Source: a virus
Strand: one strand, 5' to 3'
IMG/VR virus record: IMGVR_UViG_3300022690_001351
Location: 1-59,243 of that record
Length of the DNA stretch: 59,243 bases
Part shown: piece after piece, positions 24,214 to 33,137 of the stretch
Layout: every line of letters begins with the position of its first letter
How positions within the stretch are numbered: position 1 is the first letter of the stretch
Made by a program: the position numbers and the translations under genes
Notes under the pieces: generated by a model
Database searches by the model: none
Told to the model about the DNA's origin: nothing
What the model saw: the letters and a program-made list of their open reading frames with translations, nothing else

Positions 24214-24291
24214 ATAGTTATTATCAACAGACGCAATCGCAGTTACAGGTTTAATCCGCTCAACTGATGCTTTGCTAAGTGATATAAATTA
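24185..24291 (+). repeat. 107-bp promoter-leader repeat, copy A
   Basis: From the -35 box to ATAAATTA this stretch matches 45330-45436 with one mismatch. It includes the promoter and a 78-base leader in which GCAA (24231) can pair with TTGC (24272) and CAGTT with AACTG, forming a stem-loop. Its tail (GCTAAGTGATATAA, then TTTAATTTTAATAGGA) occurs again, slightly changed, at 24539-24575 before the next gene. A structured regulatory leader is likely. Confidence 0.85.
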
Positions 24292-24319
24292 CAACTTTAA
24301 TTTTAATAGGAGAAAAACA

Positions 24320-24544
24320 ATGTCTAATTTAAAAACAAAAAACACTAAAATGGATCGTTTTGATAAACTAGAAAACGATGCTGATAATAAATATAATGAA
24401 TATCAATTGAATAAAGGCAGCGATAAGCATCGCATGGCTTATGAAAAAGCCCAAAGTGCTTTTGTCGAATTTCAACATGAAATCGATCCTGAGGACGAAT
24501 ATATAAGCGATATGTCTTTTGAAGAGTATACAGATTATTGCTAA
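24320..24544 (+). CDS. Small helical acidic protein
   Basis: 74 residues from ATG 24320, preceded by ATAGGAGAAAAACA. The frame is open upstream into the repeated leader, but the ribosome site marks this start. Charged helices (MDRFDKLENDADNKYNEYQL). First gene after the repeat leader. Function unknown. Confidence 0.6.
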   Translation: MSNLKTKNTKMDRFDKLENDADNKYNEYQLNKGSDKHRMAYEKAQSAFVEFQHEIDPEDEYISDMSFEEYTDYC

Positions 24545-24582
24545 GTGATATAACTACAACTTAATTTTAATAGGAAAAGACG

Positions 24583-24771
24583 GTGAGCATAATAAAAACT
24601 AAAATTGAAAAAATGTCCACAAAGAGGATAAAAACAGAACTCAAATATTATAAACAGGTTAGGGATAAGTGGGATAGTATACCTGATAACCCTAAAAGTG
24701 TAGCTTCTACAGTAATAAAAATATTTGAACGGGTGCTTAAAGAAAGGGAGAAAGACAATGACTGCAAATAG
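24583..24771 (+). CDS. Small helical protein, MSII family
   Basis: 62 residues from GTG 24583 (TAGGAAAAGACG upstream). MSIIKTKIEKMSTKRIKTEL and the end FERVLKERE align with MSIISKEKIEKLSIEEIEAC and EEVLKEK of the protein at 46472. In that paralogue the next gene's start (MTA) has been joined in frame, whereas here it is a separate gene. Function unknown. Confidence 0.6.
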   Translation: MSIIKTKIEKMSTKRIKTELKYYKQVRDKWDSIPDNPKSVASTVIKIFERVLKEREKDNDCK

Positions 24772-25204
24772 TCCTGAAGAATTTATAAATAAATTTATAC
24801 ATGATTGTGTTTATCAAAATAAGAAAGAGTATCCTGAAAAATATAAAGCAAGTTATCTTAAAGAATTTCTGGAAAATTGCACTGAAGAATTTTTAGGACA
24901 TTATACTACTAAAGAATATCTGGAAAATCATCTAAGAAGTGTACTTTCAATGAATGGTTACATCCCTATTTGGCGTGATATTAAAACCTTATCTAAAGCA
25001 ATTGATGACTTTCTTAGTGTGAGAGGGGAAATGTATAGCCTTAATACATTAGAACGAGAAATTGCTAAAAGATGGAGAATTGATCCTAAAAAATACAGCC
25101 ATATGTATCTACTTAATGAATTAATTAAAATACGAAATGGTGACTCAAAAGCTGATGATGAATATTGTAATAATTTTGGTTTTTCCTATTACACTCTTTT
25201 TTAA
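24758..25204 (+). CDS. Hypothetical protein
   Basis: 148 residues from ATG 24758 (GGAGAAAGACA upstream), overlapping the previous gene by 14 bases. Helical; DDFLSVRGEMYSLNTLEREI, then AKRWRIDPKKY, could form a helix-turn-helix, but no firm family is seen. Confidence 0.55.
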   Translation: MTANSPEEFINKFIHDCVYQNKKEYPEKYKASYLKEFLENCTEEFLGHYTTKEYLENHLRSVLSMNGYIPIWRDIKTLSKAIDDFLSVRGEMYSLNTLEREIAKRWRIDPKKYSHMYLLNELIKIRNGDSKADDEYCNNFGFSYYTLF

Positions 25205-25221
25205 CTAAGGATATTAATAAA

Positions 25222-25467
25222 ATGATAACTAAAGTATTAATACTTCAATCATGCATAGTATGTGACGATGGTTTTAAGATAATACGGCTTGAGGCGGGCA
25301 AGACATATGATGTGAGACGCACCGTACTGGACGACCTCAGGGGTAAAAGAATCCTTGGTAAAAAGGTATACAGGATTGTAAAAATGCCACTAGCATGCTC
25401 TAAAGTCAATACCCCTGAAACCAGAGCATGTGCAAATATACAAATTGATAGGTTTAATTATGGCTGA
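25222..25467 (+). CDS. Small hypothetical protein
   Basis: 81 residues; AAGGATATTAATAAA precedes the ATG. Beta-rich core (IIRLEAGKTYDVRR) and C-terminal Cys residues. It overlaps the next gene by 8 bases. Function unknown. Confidence 0.55.
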   Translation: MITKVLILQSCIVCDDGFKIIRLEAGKTYDVRRTVLDDLRGKRILGKKVYRIVKMPLACSKVNTPETRACANIQIDRFNYG

Positions 25468-25840
25468 TGTAATAAACATGCACGAGTTCAAGCGTAGGCA
25501 GAATAGTAACTCGATAGTGCGAGAGTCAAATGCTAATAAATTAAGTCAATCAGAAAAAGATTTACTACAAGGAAAACTTGATTGGTTAAATATAGTTTAT
25601 GAAGCTGAACTTGGTATATTAACACAAAGAAAAAGGACTTTAAAATTTGTTGAAAGACAAATCTTAATTGTTACAAAACAATTATCAATGCAATTAATTT
25701 CTGAAAATTGTAGAAACGATTTACAAGAGATGAAAGATCATAAAGAAGAGCTTAAATATGATATTAATTATATTAATAACAGCAGGCAAAAAATAGATCA
25801 AGAGGCTATGGAAATTCACCATCAATTAAACTCTAATTAG
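25460..25840 (+). CDS. Coiled-coil protein
   Basis: 126 residues from ATG 25460. After a basic head (MHEFKRRQNSN) the whole protein is a long charged coiled coil. It overlaps the previous gene by 8 bases and is followed by another coiled-coil gene. Function unknown. Confidence 0.55.
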   Translation: MADVINMHEFKRRQNSNSIVRESNANKLSQSEKDLLQGKLDWLNIVYEAELGILTQRKRTLKFVERQILIVTKQLSMQLISENCRNDLQEMKDHKEELKYDINYINNSRQKIDQEAMEIHHQLNSN

Positions 25841-25849
25841 GAGATTGTT

Positions 25850-26167
25850 ATGATTAATCAAGACAAATTATATAATGAATTCTTGGCACGACAAAAAATC
25901 TATGAGAATTTACATAGAAAACAACGAAAGGCTAAGAAAATCTTTGATGAGCTTGAGTTAAAATTAGAACAAATAAAAGAAGAGCATGAAAAGGCTGAAG
26001 AAATTTTTGATGACCTGTACTGCGATGCATTGTGTGCTGAAGAAGAGATGAGAAATGCTGAAGATAGATTCGATGAGTATAATAAAGAGGGTTGTATTTC
26101 AGATAACATATACCCTTATATACATAATCCTATAGGAGATTGTCATGTACAAGAACCCAATAATTAG
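25850..26167 (+). CDS. Coiled-coil protein
   Basis: 105 residues; AGGAGATTGTT precedes the ATG. Residues 5-80 are a Lys/Glu-rich coiled coil (KKIFDELELKLEQIKEEHEK). The end overlaps the start of a small membrane gene. Function unknown; the neighbour suggests assembly with it. Confidence 0.55.
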   Translation: MINQDKLYNEFLARQKIYENLHRKQRKAKKIFDELELKLEQIKEEHEKAEEIFDDLYCDALCAEEEMRNAEDRFDEYNKEGCISDNIYPYIHNPIGDCHVQEPNN

Positions 26168-26246
26168 AACTACCTTAGACTGCGTTGGAATAACAATTTT
26201 TATTTCATCATGGGTATTAATAATTGCAATTACACCAATAGGATAA
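26145..26246 (+). CDS. 33-residue membrane peptide
   Basis: A small frame, MYKNPIIRTTLDC followed by a hydrophobic span (VGITIFISSWVLIIAITPIG). AATAGGAGATTGTC precedes the ATG, which is a strong ribosome site. It overlaps the coiled-coil gene by 23 bases and ends the cassette. Confidence 0.5.
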   Translation: MYKNPIIRTTLDCVGITIFISSWVLIIAITPIG

Positions 26247-26272
26247 AATACAGAAAGCGGAGAAAGAATAGC

Positions 26273-26301
26273 TTGACAAATCGCCGCCGATCGTGTAGTA
26301 T
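26273..26301 (+). promoter_or_regulatory. Conserved-spacer promoter, copy 6
   Basis: TTGACA (26273-26278), spacer AATCGCCGCCGATCGTG and TAGTAT (26296-26301). It drives the 26327-30690 block with the recombination genes. Confidence 0.85.
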
Positions 26302-26326
26302 ATAATGAAATTAACAGGAGTTTAAA

Positions 26327-26629
26327 ATGAAAACTAAAGATATAAAAAGAACAAATGAGCTTTTAACCAGAATACAAGCAGACATTAAATTTTACCGCAG
26401 TGGTGGTAAACAACCCCTAGTTTCTGTTTTTGTTCCTGAATATAATAAATGCAATCTTGAATTAGCAGACAATTATGAAATAATGTTAAATGATACACGA
26501 GAGGCAATCGATATTTTTAATCGTACGATTAAACAAATAAGGCATGTTGTTCACCATATGGAAAACCAATGCGGTATCGTTTATGAGCCTGAAGTTACAT
26601 CCCATAAACATAAACATAGAGAAAAATAG
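26327..26629 (+). CDS. Hypothetical helical protein
   Basis: 100 residues; AACAGGAGTTTAAA precedes the ATG. Two helices separated by a Pro/Val strand (PLVSVFVPEYNKC), and a His/Lys-rich end (SHKHKHREK). Function unknown. Confidence 0.55.
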   Translation: MKTKDIKRTNELLTRIQADIKFYRSGGKQPLVSVFVPEYNKCNLELADNYEIMLNDTREAIDIFNRTIKQIRHVVHHMENQCGIVYEPEVTSHKHKHREK

Positions 26630-26664
26630 TGTAGTATGCAAGTTATTAACTTAGGATTTTAATT

Positions 26665-27084
26665 ATGGGACATAGAACTGATCAAGAACTGATAGATTTA
26701 ATAAAAATTACCATTAAGCAATCCAATAAAGAAAAATATTCTTTTTCAAAGGCTTTAAAACAAATCTGTTATAAATTTAAAAAATTATTAAGAATTTATA
26801 GCATGCAGCGCATAACAAGAACTACTACTAGAGAAGATATATTTAATTCGTATGAAGTTTTTAAAATTTTATGGATTACACATAAAGAGTTGTTTACACA
26901 TTCTTTTAGAAAAGGTGACTGTCCAGGATATGGCGACTTAATAAAAATACAAGAACTGAAGAATCCTATAAAACGCAACGTTGCTAATACAACTCGTTAT
27001 ATGGAAAGAAAAGAATATAGAGAAAGAATATATGCCAATAAAAATAGATATAAGTTATATGTAAGAGAGCAAAATAATGTATGA
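26665..27084 (+). CDS. Basic hypothetical protein
   Basis: 139 residues, strongly basic (many Lys and Arg), helical. TAGGATTTTAATT precedes the ATG. Overlaps the exonuclease gene by 8 bases. It could bind nucleic acid. No family recognised. Confidence 0.55.
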   Translation: MGHRTDQELIDLIKITIKQSNKEKYSFSKALKQICYKFKKLLRIYSMQRITRTTTREDIFNSYEVFKILWITHKELFTHSFRKGDCPGYGDLIKIQELKNPIKRNVANTTRYMERKEYRERIYANKNRYKLYVREQNNV

Positions 27085-28033
27085 AATAATCAAATACAAC
27101 ACAGAAGAAGAATGGCTAAAGATACGCCAGCAGGGAATAGGTGGAAGCGACTTGGCTATACTGCTGGGGGCTTCTACGTATATGTCACCTTTGGAGTTGT
27201 GGGAGGACAAGAGGGTAGGATTAGGACTTTCAGATAATCAGCTAATCTTTAAGCCAAGCGTACCCACTATTTGTGCAGAGCGGGGCGAAGCTTTAGAATC
27301 CGTAACATTGAAAGCATATCAACGAGAAGAAAAGTGTACTGTAAGTAATATAGAAGGTGTACTTAGAAGCAAAGAATATCCATTTATGCAAGCTAGTCTT
27401 GATGGCTATGTAATATATGAAAATAAACTTGTAGAAATTAAAACTGTGAGCATTTTTCAAGAAAAAGAATGGGGCGATCCTGATGATGAGCAAATTCCCC
27501 CAAACTATTACTTGCAGGTGCAGCATTATATGATCGTAACAGGGTTTAAGGCATGTGATGTAGCAGTTCTTTTTATGAGCAAAGATGATTTAAAAATCTA
27601 TCGAATACAAGCTGATCCAAAAACTCAAAAAATGATTATAGAACGTGAAAAGGAATTCTGGGACATGGTGACAAATGGCATAGAGCCACCAACTGAGTCC
27701 AGGGACATATCAATTAAGTATGCAAAATCCAATGGCAAGTCGATTGAAATTAGCCCAGTTATAAAATGTAAATATCAGCAACTATTAATCGTTGAGGCTG
27801 AGAGAAAAGAATTAGAAAAAGAGGAAAAGGAATTAAAAGATGAGATGAAATTATACCTTGAAAATAATGACACATTAACTGATGACGGAAAAATATTACT
27901 CACTTGGAAATCGTCCAAGTCAACAAATAAGCTGGATACCAACGCACTAAAAGAAGCCCATCCTGATATTTATAAAAAGTTTACAAAGGAAGTAGAAGGC
28001 AGCAGGAGATTCTTAATAAAGAAGGAGAAATAA
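27077..28033 (+). CDS. YqaJ-type viral exonuclease (lambda Exo superfamily)
   Basis: 318 residues. RQQGIGGSDLAILLGAS, the acidic ERGEALE, then QASLDGYV and LVEIKTV with catalytic Asp, Glu and Lys, then IPPNYYLQVQHYMIVTG match the YqaJ family. These make 3' overhangs for strand annealing. A basic tail follows. The RecT-block protein at 31025 is the likely partner. Its stop overlaps the next start by one base. Confidence 0.9.
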   Translation: MYEIIKYNTEEEWLKIRQQGIGGSDLAILLGASTYMSPLELWEDKRVGLGLSDNQLIFKPSVPTICAERGEALESVTLKAYQREEKCTVSNIEGVLRSKEYPFMQASLDGYVIYENKLVEIKTVSIFQEKEWGDPDDEQIPPNYYLQVQHYMIVTGFKACDVAVLFMSKDDLKIYRIQADPKTQKMIIEREKEFWDMVTNGIEPPTESRDISIKYAKSNGKSIEISPVIKCKYQQLLIVEAERKELEKEEKELKDEMKLYLENNDTLTDDGKILLTWKSSKSTNKLDTNALKEAHPDIYKKFTKEVEGSRRFLIKKEK

Positions 28034-28200
28034 TGAATAAAATAACAATTCGGCTATTAGATGATCTCGATAAACAGGTAGAGGAATATTCAAAAAAAAT
28101 AGGCTGTAGCAGCGTTGAGGTGTTTGTAATTGCTGCTATAAGATCATTTATAGAGGTTATTGAAGAAGCTGATTACAACAAAAAACATGGAGTAAAATAA
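28033..28200 (+). CDS. Ribbon-helix-helix protein (55 residues)
   Basis: MNKITIRLLDDLDKQVEEYS, then KKIGCSSVEVFVIAAIRSFI, shows the strand-helix-helix pattern of Arc/CopG-type repressors. It overlaps the exonuclease and ATPase genes by one base on each side, so it is a coupled member of the block. It may autoregulate this operon. Confidence 0.75.
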   Translation: MNKITIRLLDDLDKQVEEYSKKIGCSSVEVFVIAAIRSFIEVIEEADYNKKHGVK

Positions 28201-29924
28201 TGACTATAAAAATAAAAATTGATAATTTTCGTAAAATCCAACAAGCTGATTTTGAAATCTCACCAATCACATTGTTGGTGGGAGAAAATGAAAATGGGAA
28301 GTCAAGTATTGCTATGGCAGTCTCTATGGTGGCAACTGGGAATATCTTGCCAAAAGGCATGTACAAGAAAGACGTCAATCAACTTATACATGACGGGGCA
28401 AGAGAAAGTAAAATCTCAATTTGTCGTAATGGACTCGCAACCGAGGTGATTTATCCAGCATGCGAGCATAATCAACACGCAGAAGGTAAGGATGCAACGT
28501 TAGAAGATGTTATTGCTGGACAAGCTGAACTTCAATCGTTTCATGTCTCAGATTTTGCGGCAGGACTTGGAGATATTTTTGAATTAAATAATTCTGAAAA
28601 AACAGCATATTTGATCAATCTTTTAAAGGCTGCACCAACTGAAAGTGATCTAAAGACCGCATTGAGTGCAGATACACACTTCTTAATTCCTGAAATATGG
28701 ACTCAAATTACACAATCTGGCTGGGATGCTACGTATGATATCGTTAAGAAAGAGGAAATTGAATTTATTGGTAGATGGAAACAAATCACTGGAGAGCTTA
28801 AATGGAATATCGATACAGCAAATAAATGGCGTCCTGCTGAATGGGAACAAAGTTTAGAACAAGGCAACCTAGAAGATTTGCAATCTGATTTTAATAATTC
28901 TGAAAAAGTGATTGAGGAAGCCTTGAAATCTGAAGGTGCAGCGGATTTTGATAAATCAAGGTTAGAAGATATTATTGCTGGAAAAACTGAACTGCAAGAG
29001 GAGCTTACAAAAAAAGAAACAGAAGTGCGTAATATACGGATAGAAATAGATGCTGTAATTAATCGATGTGATAATTTACCAAGTCCTGATGATATAGGAA
29101 TCCCATGCCCTGTATGTGACGCAGCCCTGATAATTGTCTCTAAAGAAGAAGGATATGTCTGTACTGAATATCTTGAAGATGCGACCGAAGAAAAGGAAAA
29201 TCGCGAGCAAGACAAGGATATTTTGTATATAGAAATTAATAGACTTAAGAATAAAGATCATGACATAAATAAACAAATATATAATATAAAGGAAAACTTA
29301 ACAAAGATAGAAAATGCAGAAATTGAACTGCAGAAAGCTAATGAAGCTAAAAATGTTAATAACATTACAACTGAGGAAGCAAAGACTCAGAGTATTAATA
29401 TAAAACTTCAACTTGATAATTTCATTAAGGTGCAACAAGCCTCTGATCTATATAAAAAGGTTATTATAAAAAGAGAATTATCATCAGCACTAAGTCAAAA
29501 TGGCGTTAGAAAAACTAAGCTTCAAGATGAAATTACAAAATTCAATAATGATATATTAAAGCCTCTATGTGATAAATTAAATTGGGAAGCTGTGATCATT
29601 GATAACGATTTAAATATATGGCGTGGCAGACGTGCATATAAATTATTGTCACGTTCGGCTAGGTATATCACTCGTGTTATTTTACAGGTTGGTCTTGCGA
29701 TGACTGATAAGTCTGAGTTGTTAATAATTGATGATTTAGATATAATAACCAATGATCAGAATAAGACTTGGTTGCTTGAGATGATTGCCTCGTCAAATAT
29801 CCCAGCACTTATTTGTATGGCAATCCGTCCTAATGAAAATGCACCGTCAATTCAAGGCACGACCTATTTAGTCAAGAATGGTACTATGGAATTAGTAGAA
29901 GAATACGGAGCAAAAAATGATTGA
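28200..29924 (+). CDS. SbcC/Rad50/RecF-like ATPase
   Basis: 574 residues. Walker A GENENGKSSIA at residue 28, long coiled coils with a central Cys pair (PCPVCDAALI), as in zinc-hook proteins, ABC-like region LLSRSARYITRVI and Walker B ELLIIDDLDII. These ATPases guide nuclease action on DNA ends. Coupled to the exonuclease and RHH genes, so a phage recombination machine is likely. Its stop overlaps the ankyrin gene start. Confidence 0.82.
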   Translation: MTIKIKIDNFRKIQQADFEISPITLLVGENENGKSSIAMAVSMVATGNILPKGMYKKDVNQLIHDGARESKISICRNGLATEVIYPACEHNQHAEGKDATLEDVIAGQAELQSFHVSDFAAGLGDIFELNNSEKTAYLINLLKAAPTESDLKTALSADTHFLIPEIWTQITQSGWDATYDIVKKEEIEFIGRWKQITGELKWNIDTANKWRPAEWEQSLEQGNLEDLQSDFNNSEKVIEEALKSEGAADFDKSRLEDIIAGKTELQEELTKKETEVRNIRIEIDAVINRCDNLPSPDDIGIPCPVCDAALIIVSKEEGYVCTEYLEDATEEKENREQDKDILYIEINRLKNKDHDINKQIYNIKENLTKIENAEIELQKANEAKNVNNITTEEAKTQSINIKLQLDNFIKVQQASDLYKKVIIKRELSSALSQNGVRKTKLQDEITKFNNDILKPLCDKLNWEAVIIDNDLNIWRGRRAYKLLSRSARYITRVILQVGLAMTDKSELLIIDDLDIITNDQNKTWLLEMIASSNIPALICMAIRPNENAPSIQGTTYLVKNGTMELVEEYGAKND

Positions 29925-30690
29925 AGATGTTTTAAACAGAGAGATTAATTGGGCTAAAGATAACGCCTCTATTGTGTACATTAAGACTCAGGATAACCAA
30001 AGCGGATTAACTGTACTGCACAAAGCATGTATGTACTGTAACCTAGAAGCTGTAAAAGCTTTTTTAGAAAAAGGAGCAGATGTTAATGTTAAGGATGCAC
30101 AGGGGAGAACCCCGCTTAATTGCATAGGTCAAAATTATATTCATGATTTTTATAAAATATTAAATTTAATGCTTGAATATGGTTCTGACATTAATTCTCA
30201 AGATAGTAGCGGTAAAACTCTTTTGCATAAAGCATGTGACGGTAGTAATAAACATCACATAAGCGTGTTATTGCATAAAGGAGCAGATATTGAAATTCAA
30301 GATGGATTTAATAGCAAGCCTTTTTACTATGCCTGTTGTCATAATGCGCCTTTTATTGTTGCATTTTTGATTGAACAAGGATGTAAAGTTGATTCTGAGG
30401 ATGATATTGACAGCGTTTTATATAACGCATGCGCATGGGATGATATAAAATCTATCAAGGTATTATTAAATAATGGGGCTAATATTAATGCTAAGCATGA
30501 CGATAATTCTACTTGTTTGCATTCTGCTTGTAAGGTGGGAAATATAGAGATTATACAATTGTTGTTAGATAGGGGGGCAAATATAGATGCTGAAGATGAT
30601 AGCGAATGGATTCCTCATGATTGTGCAAAATATAATTTCCACAAAGAAGTCATGAGGTTAATAGAATCTCATTGGAGTAACGTCATTTAA
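29917..30690 (+). CDS. Ankyrin-repeat protein
   Basis: 257 residues, about six ankyrin repeats (GLTVLHKACMYCNLEAVKAF, then LEKGADVNVKD; later LLDRGANIDAED). No signal peptide, membrane span or extra domain seen. GGAG lies before the ATG, inside the ATPase gene. Ankyrin proteins bind other proteins and are common in phages of eukaryote-associated bacteria. The target is unknown. Confidence 0.85.
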   Translation: MIEDVLNREINWAKDNASIVYIKTQDNQSGLTVLHKACMYCNLEAVKAFLEKGADVNVKDAQGRTPLNCIGQNYIHDFYKILNLMLEYGSDINSQDSSGKTLLHKACDGSNKHHISVLLHKGADIEIQDGFNSKPFYYACCHNAPFIVAFLIEQGCKVDSEDDIDSVLYNACAWDDIKSIKVLLNNGANINAKHDDNSTCLHSACKVGNIEIIQLLLDRGANIDAEDDSEWIPHDCAKYNFHKEVMRLIESHWSNVI

Positions 30691-30715
30691 AGATAAATAA
30701 TATTTCAATCAACAC

Positions 30716-30744
30716 TTGACAACTCGCCGCTGATGGTGTAGTAT
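30716..30744 (+). promoter_or_regulatory. Conserved-spacer promoter, copy 7
   Basis: TTGACA (30716-30721), spacer ACTCGCCGCTGATGGTG and TAGTAT (30739-30744). It drives 30763-32586. Confidence 0.85.
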
Positions 30745-30762
30745 AATCAACTAAAGGTAAAA

Positions 30763-31023
30763 ATGATAAATAAACAATCATCTAAAATACGAGATTTAAA
30801 TATATATAATAATACTTGGGATACTCTAAACACAATTAATAGAGGAATTAAATTGATATTGGATGAAAAAATGCCATTACCTGATAGTATTATTATAGAA
30901 CGATGCAATGCATATGATAGATTTAGTAAAATAGATAAAGCGAGTAAAAAGAAATATAAACTTAGTTCACACCTAGAATTTAATGAGGTGTGCGCAATAC
31001 TTGAAAACAATAAAGGAGAATAA
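30763..31023 (+). CDS. Hypothetical helical protein
   Basis: 86 residues; AAAGGTAAAA precedes the ATG. Helical with a basic middle (IDKASKKKYKLS). It directly precedes the RecT-block gene. Function unknown. Confidence 0.55.
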   Translation: MINKQSSKIRDLNIYNNTWDTLNTINRGIKLILDEKMPLPDSIIIERCNAYDRFSKIDKASKKKYKLSSHLEFNEVCAILENNKGE

Positions 31024-31024
31024 A

Positions 31025-32125
31025 ATGAATAATGTCCATGATTTAAGCAATGCTAATAAATTGCCTGCTAACTATAGTAGTAGCAATACAACGATTGAAG
31101 CACAGCGTGCAATATCAGAAACCCAAGCCGCTATGGTAATCGCTAAGCAATTTCCAAGAAATGAAAAGGAAGCGTTGGAAAAAATAAAGAATGCTTGTAG
31201 AAGGCAAAAAGTAGCGGAGTCGGCTATATATACATATCCAAAAGGTCAAGGTAATAACGCAACAATAATTGAGGGTGTAAGCATTAGGCTAGCCGAGGTT
31301 ATTGCTCAAAATTGGGGCAATATTAAATTTGGTTGGACAGAATTATCTAGAGATAACAATGAATCTGAAATTAAGGTCTTTGCGTGGGATATAGAAAACA
31401 ATATTGATTCCTCTCGTACCGTACGTATTAAACATGTTCGACATGCTTATGGTAAAATCACTCCATTAAAAAACCCTAGGGATATTTACGAAGTAGTAGC
31501 TGCTGATGCATCAAAGCGATTGCGGGCATGCCTTCTGGCAATAATTCCTGCCGATATAGTTGAAGAGGCTCTGATTGAATGTACTAAAACCTTAAAGGCT
31601 ACTGGAAACGTAACGCCCGATAAGATTAAGAAATTGAAGGAAGAATTTGCAAAATATGATATAACTCTGAAAATGCTGGAAAACAGAACAGGTCGTAAAT
31701 TAGAAGTAATACAGCCTGCACAAATGCTGAATTTATATAAAATTTATACCAGCCTTAAAGATGGCGCGAGTATTGCCTCAGATTGGTTTGCTGTTGATGA
31801 GCCACAATCAGCAAAGGAAGCTGTCAAAGATTTACTAACAAAAGAAACTACCAAAGAACCTTTGGAAGTTCAGCAAGAAGAATTGGAGTTGGAAATTCCA
31901 GTAAAATTCTCTGATGGCAAAACTCTAATATTTCCGCTGCAAGTGAATGCAGAGGCATTGATAGATTTAATTCAAATATATAAAGATAGTGAGCATGATG
32001 ATTCTGCTCTCACAGACTTCTTTAAAAATAATAAAGACAATATGCCGAAACTTATGGAAGAAATGCAAAAAGTAAACCAACCTTGGACAGAACAGTTACG
32101 AAGGTTATTTGACAATTTAAATTAA
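31025..32125 (+). CDS. Conserved phage recombination-block protein
   Basis: 366 residues from ATG 31025. TQAAMVIAKQFPRNEKEALE, then KNACRRQKVAESAIYTYPKG, GVSIRLAEVIAQNWGNIKFG, then RDIYEVVAADASKRLRACLL and IPADIVEEAL match a widespread but weakly annotated phage family usually near RecT or exonuclease genes. It is the best candidate for a strand-annealing partner of the YqaJ exonuclease. GGAG precedes the ATG, one base after the previous stop. Confidence 0.65.
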   Translation: MNNVHDLSNANKLPANYSSSNTTIEAQRAISETQAAMVIAKQFPRNEKEALEKIKNACRRQKVAESAIYTYPKGQGNNATIIEGVSIRLAEVIAQNWGNIKFGWTELSRDNNESEIKVFAWDIENNIDSSRTVRIKHVRHAYGKITPLKNPRDIYEVVAADASKRLRACLLAIIPADIVEEALIECTKTLKATGNVTPDKIKKLKEEFAKYDITLKMLENRTGRKLEVIQPAQMLNLYKIYTSLKDGASIASDWFAVDEPQSAKEAVKDLLTKETTKEPLEVQQEELELEIPVKFSDGKTLIFPLQVNAEALIDLIQIYKDSEHDDSALTDFFKNNKDNMPKLMEEMQKVNQPWTEQLRRLFDNLN

Positions 32126-32136
32126 AGGAAAAGATC

Positions 32137-32514
32137 ATGCCTAGACAATCAGACTCTATACAAAAAATTGATAAGCTAATTGGTAAGCGAATACAAGAGT
32201 TACGCATTGCTATGGGATTATCACGACAAGAGTTAGTAAAAAAGGTCGGTGTAACACATCAACAATTGCAAAAATATGAAAATGGTACTAATCGTATATC
32301 TATAGGCAGATTATTTTATATAGCTAAAGCATTAAAAAAGCCTATGTCGTATTTTTTAGACAACCTCGATGAAGATTCTGAAAATATAATATTGCCTGAT
32401 GCGCATCAACGAATGGCGATTGAAGTATCACGTAACTTTATGTGTATCAGTAATGTAGCACATCAAGATGCAGTGAATTTATTAGTTAGAACTCTGGCAG
32501 ATAAAAAGGAATAA
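32137..32514 (+). CDS. Cro/C1-type repressor-like regulator
   Basis: 125 residues. IGKRIQELRIAMGLSRQELV, then KKVGVTHQQLQKYENGTNRI and SIGRLFYIAKALKKPMSYFL form a complete HTH_3 domain. A helical C-terminus follows without a LexA-like peptidase motif. AAAGGAAAAGATC precedes the ATG. It may control the shared promoter family; that is inference. Confidence 0.85.
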   Translation: MPRQSDSIQKIDKLIGKRIQELRIAMGLSRQELVKKVGVTHQQLQKYENGTNRISIGRLFYIAKALKKPMSYFLDNLDEDSENIILPDAHQRMAIEVSRNFMCISNVAHQDAVNLLVRTLADKKE

Positions 32515-32517
32515 AAG

Positions 32518-32586
32518 ATGATAACTAGAGAAAATATAAATTACGTATTATTCATGGCTATGTGCTTATTTATGATGTTTGGGTGA
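32518..32586 (+). CDS. Possible 22-residue hydrophobic peptide
   Basis: MITRENINYVLFMAMCLFMM then FG, a single hydrophobic stretch with AAGGAATAAAAG upstream. It ends just before a structured element (32585-32692). Confidence 0.35.
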   Translation: MITRENINYVLFMAMCLFMMFG

Positions 32587-32692
32587 TTGCTTCCATAAGG
32601 GAATTGAACACCTCATTCAACTCCACTAGGGAGAGGTATTCCTCGGTCACGCCACTAGGGCGAGCCATCTCATTAGATGAATGGAAGCAACC
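32585..32692. other. Multi-hairpin structured element between convergent genes
   Basis: TTGCTTCCAT (32587-32596) pairs exactly with ATGGAAGCAA (32681-32690). Inside are four hairpins: GGAATTGAA with TTCAACTCC, GAGG with CCTC, CGCC with GGCG and ATCT with AGAT. CCACTAGGG occurs twice. This could be a structured RNA, a two-way terminator or a recombination site. No gene is supported in 32587-32697. Confidence 0.5.
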
Positions 32693-32697
32693 ATAAA

Positions 32698-33135
32698 CTA
32701 CAACTTATCTTTTTTGCTCCGTCCTCTATCAGCAAACCACCATGTAATAGTCATAGTAAGCATTTCAAGAGTAGTGGTAATTATTAAATTGCGTGCAACA
32801 AAAAAATCAGGTGGTAGTGTAAACCATAATATCGTTACCAGCAGTAAGGCATAGAGAGTAATACTAGGACGCATCAATTGTTTTAGGTTTATTACCCATT
32901 TACTTGGTTTACCCATGCTAGCATCATGCACATAGGATGCTGCTAGCGAATCCGCAGCGGATTTAATTTCTGCAATACTTATATCTTTCTTTGCTGTAAT
33001 ATTTGCGATAGATAATTCATGGTCACGGCGTTTTTCCTCAATAGTCATTTCCTGTTTTTTCTCATAATAGGACACGCCCCTATTGATCAAACTGCCTGCT
33101 AATCCAAATACCGCACCTAATGCACCTACTACCAT
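32698..33135 (-). CDS. 3TM holin-like protein
   Basis: 145 residues. N-terminal hydrophobic segment (VVGALGAVFGLAGSLI), a charged helix (EKRRDHELSIANITAKKDIS), then two spans after LMRPSITLYALLLV. This is the arrangement of GTA-type 3TM holins. It would form membrane holes for lysis. Last gene of the minus-strand cassette 32698-33901. Confidence 0.65.
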   Translation of the reverse strand: MVVGALGAVFGLAGSLINRGVSYYEKKQEMTIEEKRRDHELSIANITAKKDISIAEIKSAADSLAASYVHDASMGKPSKWVINLKQLMRPSITLYALLLVTILWFTLPPDFFVARNLIITTTLEMLTMTITWWFADRGRSKKDKL

Positions 33136-33137
33136 GA

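Noticed and set aside
26606-26640. Further member of the promoter family (GTGTAGTAT before the gene at 26665)
   Set aside because: The -10 region fits, but the sequence 17 bp upstream is not TTGACA-like and the spacer does not match.
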